From positions 1-64,000 of the forward strand of contig LMAJ01000018.1 in assembly GCA_001507425.1 (NCBI GenBank): 64,000 nt of DNA, written 5' to 3'. The notes under the pieces were generated by a model, which was not told the origin of the DNA, did no database searches, and saw only the letters and a program-made list of their open reading frames with translations. The position numbers were made by a program, and so were the translations under genes. This DNA comes from Flavobacteriaceae bacterium CRH. GTDB taxonomy: Bacteria; Bacteroidota; Bacteroidia; Flavobacteriales; Flavobacteriaceae. Each line of letters begins with the position of its first letter. Positions within the stretch are counted from its first letter, which is position 1. Of this stretch, positions 8,158 through 14,728 are shown one piece after another.

Positions 8158-8787
8158 ATGAGAATACCTTTTACATTATTTGCATTATTATTTCAATTTT
8201 CAATTTATGCTCAAACCGTACCCGAATTATTCCCTTTAAATGATAAAAATGCAGGGTATTTAGGATATTATCTTAAAGATGGAACAAATGTTGTGAAACC
8301 TCAATTTTGTTCCGCTTCTTACAACACAGACGGCTATTATTTGGTTTCAAAAGCCGAACACGAGTTAGATGATTACGGAAATAGAAAAGAAAGACATTTA
8401 CCAAACACAGAAAAATTCGGACTACTAAATGACAAAGGGCAATTTATAATTGACTTCGAGAATGATTATGACTATTTTGGTATAACGAAAGGAGTGATTT
8501 ATGTAAAAAAGAATAATTTTTATGGTGTTGTTAATAACCGAAATGAAATAGTAGTGCCAATTGAAAATGACGAATTAGATATTCAAAATCAAGAAATAAT
8601 TATTGCAAAAAAAAAGAATAAATCTGGTGTAATAAATCAGAAAAATAAAATTATTATTCCATTTATTTATCATGAAATATATTTAAGTATTGACAAAAAA
8701 GAAATTTATGCTGAAAATAAAGATTATAGATATTATTTTACGATTGATGGAAAATTATTGAAAAAAGAAAAAATAAAGCAATCCTAA
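8158..8787 (+). CDS. secreted WG-repeat protein
   Basis: The 209-residue product has a signal peptide (hydrophobic residues 3-18, cleavage after AQ-like end IYAQ). The mature part contains repeats of the WG type: KFGLLNDKGQFIIDFENDYD, FYGVVNNRNEIVVPIENDE and KSGVINQKNKIIIPFIYHE, each a beta-hairpin unit of about 40 residues. WG-repeat proteins are exported beta-rich proteins of unclear function and are found among putative T6SS immunity proteins. It stands alone between two relics. A general envelope role is equally possible. Confidence 0.65.
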   Translation: MRIPFTLFALLFQFSIYAQTVPELFPLNDKNAGYLGYYLKDGTNVVKPQFCSASYNTDGYYLVSKAEHELDDYGNRKERHLPNTEKFGLLNDKGQFIIDFENDYDYFGITKGVIYVKKNNFYGVVNNRNEIVVPIENDELDIQNQEIIIAKKKNKSGVINQKNKIIIPFIYHEIYLSIDKKEIYAENKDYRYYFTIDGKLLKKEKIKQS

Positions 8788-8821
8788 AAATAAATCGAAG
8801 AATAAAAACTGCTCCTAACAA

Positions 8822-9016
8822 ATGATAAAAAATCAGCAATATTATTATTAAGTGTTTTTTTTTCAATTTCAAACCAAAAAAAGAAAAGATGCCACAAGCC
8901 GATTTTTACCTTAGTGAACACGTATTACTTATAAAAACAAAGAACTGCCTTTTGTTAAACCAGTGGGTGAATGGGTGAAGTTTTTTGGTAAATATAGCAG
9001 AAGACCTATAAAATAA
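8822..9016 (+). pseudogene. truncated second copy of the 5466-6243 lipoprotein family
   Basis: With two small frame corrections the DNA reads KKSAILLLSVFFSIS, then MPQADFYLSEHV, then ITYKNKELPFVKPVGEWVKF and FGKYSRRPIK before a TAA at 9014-9016. This parallels DFYISEHTITYKKQEPPFGK and PVTEWIKIFGKYSR of the copy at 5466. Only the N-terminal quarter is present; everything after FGKYSR has been lost and the next membrane gene starts 4 bases later. Confidence 0.7.
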
Positions 9017-9019
9017 AAT

Positions 9020-9358
9020 ATGCGAAATTATTATAAACTAATTTTTTATTGTTTTCTAATATTGATTATTTCTACAATAGGTATAACGTATTGGTATATT
9101 TCAGATCATCTTTTATCTGATTTCTCAAGTATCCAATTTAAATCACTTGTAGCTATTATAATTCAAATTACACTTCTTGAAGGATTAATACCCACTTTTT
9201 CATTTTTAATAATTTATTTTTTAATTAAAAAAGTAAAGAATAAACAATTGCTCGCTTTTTTAATACTTATATTAATTGTTTTGGTTATTGCTGTAGTATA
9301 TAGGTATGTTTTATATATGATATTTCATGAGTTCAATAATCCAATTCTTTTTAAATGA
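9020..9358 (+). CDS. small membrane protein, three predicted helices
   Basis: The 112-residue product has hydrophobic segments at about residues 6-26, 43-70 and 77-105. It starts 4 bases after the lipoprotein relic and its stop overlaps the ATG of the next gene (ATGA). No family recognised. The two genes at 9020 and 9355 appear to form a translationally coupled pair, and the second has a dead copy at 3093 directly behind the first lipoprotein. Confidence 0.5.
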   Translation: MRNYYKLIFYCFLILIISTIGITYWYISDHLLSDFSSIQFKSLVAIIIQITLLEGLIPTFSFLIIYFLIKKVKNKQLLAFLILILIVLVIAVVYRYVLYMIFHEFNNPILFK

Positions 9359-9558
9359 GGTTTCTTAAAGTTGCATTATACAGTCTGGCCATTTTATATG
9401 TTTTAATTATCCTAATAGCAACTTCTTTTTTTATTTGGATAAATTTAGTTGGTGGCTTCTCCTTTAATTATAGGTTTTATATAACTATTCCTTTAGGGTT
9501 AGTTATGCTGTTTTTGATGATTAATTATTATTTAAAAACCGGAGAAGAGCAAGAATGA
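9355..9558 (+). CDS. small membrane protein with a frameshifted duplicate at 3093
   Basis: The 67-residue product has two helices (about residues 8-30 and 41-58) and an acidic tail (KTGEEQE). The middle reads WINLVGGFSFNYRFYITIP. Near-identical sequence in the pseudogene at 3093-3300 shows that this family has been duplicated in the island, which also confirms that the frame is really coding. It overlaps the upstream gene by 4 bases. Confidence 0.6.
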   Translation: MRFLKVALYSLAILYVLIILIATSFFIWINLVGGFSFNYRFYITIPLGLVMLFLMINYYLKTGEEQE

Positions 9559-9868
9559 TAAAATCAAATTCGTATTATTTTTATTCTTTATATCATGTAT
9601 ATTTCCTCTGATATCGTGTTTTATTTTTGGACTATTTAATGATAATTATATTCTTGCAATAGGAGTTTATATACCTATAGGTTTAATAGCGGCAGTATTA
9701 TTTTTTATCATAAATTATTTTTTAGAGAAGAACTTTAATAAAAAAAATGCAATAGCAATTAAATTAGTATGCACAATTGTTGTTTTTTTGCTTGGAACAA
9801 CAATATATTTGGTAGTGGAATACGGTGAAATAACTAAACCTTTAAAAAATATTTTAGAGATTGAATGA
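9559..9868 (+). pseudogene. membrane protein frame without a start codon
   Basis: The frame is open across the end of the previous gene and reads KIKFVLFLFFISC, then ISCFIFGLFNDNY, IGVYIPIGLIAAVLFFIINY and, after a basic linker, LVCTIVVFLLGTTIYLVVEY before TGA at 9866-9868. Three helices are evident, but there is no ATG, GTG or TTG at a sensible place. In the related relic at 3296 the matching position has ATG, while here it is ATC. The gene may have lost its start, or may be translated by coupling from a rare start. Confidence 0.45.
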
Positions 9869-10029
9869 AATTCATAATTCATGATCACGATTTCTGGATT
9901 ATACGGGATGTAGATTTGGGGAAAATAGTAGGATACTTTATTCATAAGAAAAGTAACTGATTTTGCGATAAATACCACAACATATTTTTAATTACAATAG
10001 CTGCTTTTATGAATTAAATAAAATATGTT
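9869..10029. other. spacer, no supported gene
   Basis: A frame of 31 codons from 9865 (MKFIIHDHDFWIIRDVDLG) overlaps the previous stop, but it has no relative in the window and is too short to call. Confidence 0.3.
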
Positions 10030-10440
10030 ATGAATGAATTCAGTCTTTTTTTTAAAAGATTTTTGGATAGAATATTTAAGATTGAAATTTTAACTTTCTT
10101 ATTTTTTATCGTTTTAACGATAACCTACAAGTTTTATCAGGAAAGCCATAAGTACTTTAATAATGCAGATTTCCCTTTGAATTTTCAGGGTATTTGTGGT
10201 TATGTAGTAACACTTATCTACGGATTCTTTTTTTTCTTAATTATTGTATTCCCATTTCTGTTTTTGCTGCAACTTTTTTTTGGAATAAAATTTAAAATAT
10301 TAAATAAATCAAAAATTGGAATTATATTTATTTTAATAGCATTATATCTTGGTTCTGTTATTGCTGTGTTTTCATTATATTCAGTAAAGCAACATCAAAA
10401 TTTAATAAGCAGCAAAGCCTATAAGAATGATAATAAATAG
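10030..10440 (+). CDS. membrane protein, three predicted helices
   Basis: The 136-residue product has hydrophobic segments at about residues 17-35, 57-85 and 97-117, a basic N-terminus and a polar C-terminal tail (SSKAYKNDNK). It is not recognised. It resembles the other island membrane proteins in size and composition rather than any housekeeping family. It ends by overlapping a 33-codon relic that starts at 10427. Confidence 0.5.
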   Translation: MNEFSLFFKRFLDRIFKIEILTFLFFIVLTITYKFYQESHKYFNNADFPLNFQGICGYVVTLIYGFFFFLIIVFPFLFLLQLFFGIKFKILNKSKIGIIFILIALYLGSVIAVFSLYSVKQHQNLISSKAYKNDNK

Positions 10441-10528
10441 TATCAATAATAATATTCTATCAAGAAAATTTGAATCGTTTAATGTTAGACGCTTTGAAGA
10501 AATCAAAATTAAGCCAAACATTAAATGA
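10427..10528 (+). pseudogene. N-terminal relic of the lipoprotein family
   Basis: A 33-codon frame reads SRKFESFNVRRFEEIKIKP before a stop. It aligns with GEYETFNIKRFDKNKDK near the N-terminus of the lipoprotein at 6255. There is no signal peptide and the rest is missing. Its stop overlaps the ATG of the following gene, so the deletion joined the two directly. Confidence 0.5.
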
Positions 10529-11175
10529 TATTATTATTTTTATTACTTATAGTTTTACTTCTTTTTATTTATACAAAAAGGGATAAAATTTATTATGTTT
10601 TACTTTTCATATTAAGTACTTTCTCTTTTGTATTAATAAAAATTAATCCTGATATAAATCAAAAATATAATCTAAGACAAATTTTGTATTTAATTGATCG
10701 GTTTAATTTTTTGATATTCATTATATTAAGTATTCTAATTATAACTTTATTAATCTTAATAATTTTTGATAGAACAAACAAAAAAAGATTTCGTATTATA
10801 TTATCTCTTATTTCTATTCTGGCAACATTCTTTGTTTTTCTTATCTTATTAGCGATAAATATATTTCTTATAAAAGAACCTTTAAAAAATCATTTTGAAG
10901 GATATGTTTATGATCAGATGAAGAACCCTTTGATTGGTGTTAAAGTTGCAAATAACCAATCTGATAATAAGTATGTTTTAACTGGTAAAAACGGTTTCTT
11001 TAGATTAGAAAGAAAAAAAGAAATAGATAATAATTCTAATTTAATTTTTATAAAAAAGGGATACAAAGATAGCCTCATTTTAATAAAAGTAAATAATTAT
11101 CATCCTCCCGGTTCTTATTTTCTTTTTTTAAGAGATGAATCAGATACTTTAATAATAAAAAGTTTTTTGAAGTGA
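10525..11175 (+). CDS. membrane protein with C-terminal carboxypeptidase-regulatory-like domain
   Basis: The 216-residue product begins with about four helices (residues 1-17, 23-41, 61-80, 90-113). The remaining soluble part begins HFEGYVYDQMKNPLIGVKV and continues to a LTGKNGFFRLE element and FIKKGYKDSLI, the pattern of the carboxypeptidase D regulatory-like beta-sandwich. A free-standing lipoprotein with the same kind of domain lies beyond tssF at 13756 (FYGYVYDYDTERPIKNV). The domain should face the periplasm. It may bind an effector or the peptidoglycan; role unknown. Confidence 0.6.
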   Translation: MILLFLLLIVLLLFIYTKRDKIYYVLLFILSTFSFVLIKINPDINQKYNLRQILYLIDRFNFLIFIILSILIITLLILIIFDRTNKKRFRIILSLISILATFFVFLILLAINIFLIKEPLKNHFEGYVYDQMKNPLIGVKVANNQSDNKYVLTGKNGFFRLERKKEIDNNSNLIFIKKGYKDSLILIKVNNYHPPGSYFLFLRDESDTLIIKSFLK

Positions 11176-11197
11176 TTAAATAACTAAAAATGAAATA

Positions 11198-11692
11198 ATG
11201 AAAAAAGGACCAAAAGGCTGCCTGATTATTATGGCTTTATGTTTTTTAATAATTCTATTAATTATAAGTTGGTTTTATTACCAAATGATTACAAGCAGAG
11301 AACGGCAAGATGATGATATAGCAGCATGTATGAACATAGAATATATTACAGAAAAACCTTCATTCAGTTTAGAAAAAGAATCTTACGAAAAGATATTAGA
11401 CTTAAATATTCAATTAAAAAGAGATGGCCAAATAATAAGAGATACTTTATTAAAAGAGCATATTGAAAATAAGAATAATTATTTTATATTTATCGTGCCG
11501 TTTGATAAATTCCTTAAGACGGATGTCGTTTTGGTAAAAACTAAAAATACAATTTATACAATTTCAGGATTTGCTTATTCTTCAACCGGAGGGCATTGGG
11601 GAATGTTTGGCTATTTAGGAGATAGTGATTGTTATTTTGATTATAATCAAATTAAAATTAATGGTAAAGACTATCTCGAATCAAAAAAATAA
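11198..11692 (+). CDS. membrane-anchored protein of unknown function
   Basis: The 164-residue product has one N-terminal helix (about residues 9-29) after a basic MKKGPKG, then a soluble part of about 130 residues. The soluble part contains YFIFIVPFDKFLKTDVVLVK and an aromatic, glycine-rich end (SSTGGHWGMFGYLGDSDCY). A single anchor with a periplasmic domain fits an immunity protein. It is the last accessory gene before tssF. No family recognised. Confidence 0.5.
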   Translation: MKKGPKGCLIIMALCFLIILLIISWFYYQMITSRERQDDDIAACMNIEYITEKPSFSLEKESYEKILDLNIQLKRDGQIIRDTLLKEHIENKNNYFIFIVPFDKFLKTDVVLVKTKNTIYTISGFAYSSTGGHWGMFGYLGDSDCYFDYNQIKINGKDYLESKK

Positions 11693-11752
11693 TTGAAAAA
11701 GATTATAGTCGATAAAAAATATACTTAGCAAGCTTTCAACAAAAATAAAACA

Positions 11753-13591
11753 ATGAGACAAGAACGAATAAAAGACAGAGTATTAAAAAGAGCGGCTAGA
11801 TCGTGGGGCTTTTCAGATGTTGAAATGGAGACTTCTTTTGATCCGGTAGTTTCAATGATGTTAAATGCTTTATCTTATGAGTTAGAAAAAGTAGCGCATG
11901 AACTTGAAGATTCGAAAACACGTGTGGTTGAAAGAGTTCTCGAAATTATGTTTCCAGAAGTTACAGCCGGAGCAAAACCGGCTCGTGCCATCATGCATGC
12001 TTTGCCGATAGATAATAATATGAAAGTTTCCCTGCAGAACCAAATGACGGTAAACAGGAGAATTCATAATATTTATAATCCACTGGCGCCAATTACCAAA
12101 GAAATTGCTCTTTCGCCTACGCTGGAAGTAAAATTATCTTCCTGCGAAGTGAAGTATATAGCTTATGAAAGAAATCTATATGAAGTTTCTAATCTTTTTT
12201 ATAAAGATGCAGTAAGAGATTATCGCCATTCTTTGCCTTCAGGTCAGGTTTTTTTGGGAATTGAATTGAATGATGCCAATGTTGAAGAATTGGAAGATTT
12301 AATGCTATACATTGATATTAAAAATACCCATCAAAAAGAAATGTTTCATTACTATTTAAAGCAAATGAAATGTTTTCACGATACTACAGAAATTAAGGTA
12401 AAAGAAGGCTACAATGTACCGGTGAACAATCTTGATATCGAAAATATAATCAATCGTAATTACACGCACCTTAGTGAGTTGATGCAGGAAGTTAACGAGT
12501 TTTATTTTGACAATTTTTACACGCTAAAAGGAATATTAAAGCATAAAGTAATTAAGGAATATAGTGCAGAGTATAAATATTTTGAAGAAATAACAGAAAA
12601 TAACGGAAAGAAAGTTATTTGGGTGAAATTGGTTTTTCCGGAATCATTAATTCCTCAGATAATTGACAATGTTTCTTTTACGGCAAACTGTTTTCCGGTA
12701 ATTAACAAAAAGAAACATATCCTGAACAAAACAATAGGAAACTTTTTATCTTATGTCGCGCTTGAAACCGACAATAATATTTATCTGGATGTAGATTCTG
12801 TTGTTGACGGATTTAATAATCGTTATGAAATAAAAGAATTTAAAGATGGAGTTATAGAAGAAGGAAATGCGGTTTTAAGAACAGGAGGTGTTTCCAGGTT
12901 CGATTCAAGAAGCGCATCTGAATTGCTTCAGAATGTTTTAGATTTATTGAAAGACGAAAGCTCATCTTTTGCCGGTTTAGGAAAAGATTTTATGAGCAGT
13001 TCTTTAATCGAAATCAGTCAGTTATTAGCCTCTGTAGAACAACAGGCTAAAGAAAGCAGCTTCTCTAAAAATAATGATCCTTATTTAATGATTAAACCTA
13101 AGATTGATGAATCGACAGGAAAATCATTTGCCATAAATTATTGGTCTACCTGCGCAGAAGAAGGAAACGATATTAAAGCAGGAACAGCTTTAGAATCTAA
13201 AGATGATTTATATTTTGTAAGCAAACAGGCAATATTAGTTACAAATACCGTTGGAGGTGCGAATAAACAAAATAACAAAGACCGTATTTTAGCTTATCGA
13301 AATGCTTTATTAACACGCGGCCGAATTGTGACTTTTGCAGATATTAAAGCTTTTGCATTTAATCATTTTAAAAATTGCATTAACGACGTTAAAATAGAAA
13401 AAGGAACTCGAAAAGAAATTTCTGTAAAAGCAGGATTTAGCCGAACAGTAGATATTCATTTAAAAGTAAACTCAGTCGAAAAAGATTATCTATCGGTAAC
13501 TGAATGGGACTATTTGTGCGAAAGTTTTATGAAAAATCTAAAAAACAGATCGTCAAACGTATTTCCGTACCGATTATTTATAGAAGATTAA
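11753..13591 (+). CDS. tssF: TssF, T6SS baseplate component
   Basis: The 612-residue product begins RQERIKDRVLKRAARSWGF and continues with the TssF-type segment EVMFPEV-like MFPEVTAGAKPARAIMHALP. TssF forms part of the TssEFGK wedge of the T6SS baseplate in the cytoplasm. The divergence from proteobacterial TssF and the Bacteroidetes background fit the T6SSiii subtype. The C-terminal part (LLTRGRIVTFADIKAFAF) resembles baseplate wedge proteins. It is more GC-rich than the island before it, so the original T6SS operon DNA resumes here. A strong hairpin terminator follows within 6 bases. Confidence 0.85.
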   Translation: MRQERIKDRVLKRAARSWGFSDVEMETSFDPVVSMMLNALSYELEKVAHELEDSKTRVVERVLEIMFPEVTAGAKPARAIMHALPIDNNMKVSLQNQMTVNRRIHNIYNPLAPITKEIALSPTLEVKLSSCEVKYIAYERNLYEVSNLFYKDAVRDYRHSLPSGQVFLGIELNDANVEELEDLMLYIDIKNTHQKEMFHYYLKQMKCFHDTTEIKVKEGYNVPVNNLDIENIINRNYTHLSELMQEVNEFYFDNFYTLKGILKHKVIKEYSAEYKYFEEITENNGKKVIWVKLVFPESLIPQIIDNVSFTANCFPVINKKKHILNKTIGNFLSYVALETDNNIYLDVDSVVDGFNNRYEIKEFKDGVIEEGNAVLRTGGVSRFDSRSASELLQNVLDLLKDESSSFAGLGKDFMSSSLIEISQLLASVEQQAKESSFSKNNDPYLMIKPKIDESTGKSFAINYWSTCAEEGNDIKAGTALESKDDLYFVSKQAILVTNTVGGANKQNNKDRILAYRNALLTRGRIVTFADIKAFAFNHFKNCINDVKIEKGTRKEISVKAGFSRTVDIHLKVNSVEKDYLSVTEWDYLCESFMKNLKNRSSNVFPYRLFIED

Positions 13592-13596
13592 AAAGT

Positions 13597-13629
13597 AAAA
13601 AAACGCTAAGATTATCTTAGCGTTTTTTT
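13597..13629 (+). terminator. Rho-independent terminator after tssF
   Basis: A perfect stem aaaaaaacgctaag / cttagcgttttttt with a 5-base loop (attat) ends in a T-run. It closes the T6SS transcription unit. Confidence 0.9.
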
Positions 13630-13755
13630 GTAATCATAAGATTAAGACTTGATTGTTAAAAGCCTTATAGTTGTATTTTTATACTTTATTGTGGACTTCT
13701 GGTTCTAAAAGCCAAACCTATATTTACCTTTTATTAATGTAAAATAAAAGGCAAT

Positions 13756-14097
13756 ATGAAAAGTCAACTCATCTTTATAATAATACTGTTTTGTAGTTGT
13801 ACTAATAATAAGTTTTATGGATATGTCTATGATTATGACACAGAACGGCCAATTAAAAACGTAAATATTAACATTAACGGCAATACAACGAAAACAGATA
13901 GTGCCGGATATTTTAGTTTGAAAGTAAAATCAAATTCACCTTGTACAATATACTTGCAAAGGAATGGGTATGCGTCTAAAAAAATATATCGAAAACCGGA
14001 TTCTCTTAGAGCATTTAGCGAAAAAAGTTTGAAAAATAATTCCATTTACTTATTCAATAAAGAAAGCGATTTTTCAAATACATTAAAAACAAATTAA
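13756..14097 (+). CDS. lipoprotein with carboxypeptidase-regulatory-like domain
   Basis: The 113-residue product has a lipoprotein-like signal (LIFIIILFCSC; lipid Cys probably 13 or 15). Nearly all of the mature part is one beta-sandwich of the carboxypeptidase D regulatory-like type: FYGYVYDYDTERPIKNVNI, a TDSAGYFSLKV strand pair and IYLQRNGYASKKI. It resembles the domain at the end of the membrane protein 10525-11175, so it may be a further outlier of the T6SS island, although it lies beyond the terminator. It converges with the exonuclease gene with 2 bases between the stops. Confidence 0.6.
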   Translation: MKSQLIFIIILFCSCTNNKFYGYVYDYDTERPIKNVNININGNTTKTDSAGYFSLKVKSNSPCTIYLQRNGYASKKIYRKPDSLRAFSEKSLKNNSIYLFNKESDFSNTLKTN

Positions 14098-14099
14098 GC

Positions 14100-14726
14100 T
14101 TATTTAAAAAGCTGATTTAGATTAAGATGTTTCTTTTCTTTTAATTTCTTTACGATTTTTAAAAAAGCAATTGCTGTAATATAAGCATCGCCCAAAGCAG
14201 TATGCCTGTCTTTTTTAGAAATATCAAATTTGTCGGCAAGGTCATCCAGGGTATAATGATCTTTTCTTTCAAACAAATGCGATTTTATCAAGGTCTTTTT
14301 ATATAAATGAGCGGTATCTAAAGTTTTGTTTGTAAGCTGTGGCAGGCTATTTCTTTCTAAAGCTTTATTAATCATTGTAAGGTCAAAAATAGTATGATGC
14401 GCAATAATAACGGAATCTCCTAAAAAGACTAAAAACTGTTGTAACGCTTCTGCTTCATTGGGGCGTTTCAATACGAAATCTTTCAAAATACCGTGAATTT
14501 GAGCAGTCGATTTGTCATAATGATCCTGCTGAATATAGACCTCAAAACTATCCTGAATCGATATTATATTATTTTGCAAAACAAGTGCGCCAATGCATAA
14601 TATTCTGTCATTTTCGTAATCAAAACCGGTAGTTTCAGTATCTAAAACTACAAATCTCGTTTCTTCAATAGTAATATTTTCATCAAATAAATTCTCTTCT
14701 TTTTTCCAAAAATTAAATAGACTCAT
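14100..14726 (-). CDS. DEDDh 3'-5' exonuclease (DNA polymerase III epsilon-like)
   Basis: The 208-residue product carries the exonuclease motifs in order: DTETTGF (D29, E31), HHTIFDL (D115) and HTALGDAY (H175, D180), which bind two metal ions and place it in the DEDDh family. It removes nucleotides from 3' ends of DNA or RNA. It follows the CBS/DUF294 gene with only 2 bases between them, so the two form an operon. I recall this kind of exonuclease being found next to DUF294 proteins in other genomes, which suggests a shared role. The exact substrate is not known. Confidence 0.85.
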   Translation of the reverse strand: MSLFNFWKKEENLFDENITIEETRFVVLDTETTGFDYENDRILCIGALVLQNNIISIQDSFEVYIQQDHYDKSTAQIHGILKDFVLKRPNEAEALQQFLVFLGDSVIIAHHTIFDLTMINKALERNSLPQLTNKTLDTAHLYKKTLIKSHLFERKDHYTLDDLADKFDISKKDRHTALGDAYITAIAFLKIVKKLKEKKHLNLNQLFK

Positions 14727-14728
14727 AG

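Noticed and set aside
9865..9960. 31-codon frame MKFIIHDHDFWIIRDVDLG
   Set aside because: Too short, no relative in the window, and no neighbour that supports it.
9715..9978. Minus-strand frame of 87 codons
   Set aside because: It covers the end of the membrane protein frame 9559-9868 on the other strand, and the plus-strand reading has the clearer helix pattern.
889..13591. Prophage or transposon as the source of the AT-rich island
   Set aside because: No integrase, transposase, capsid or flanking direct repeat was seen; the flanking genes are T6SS structural genes.
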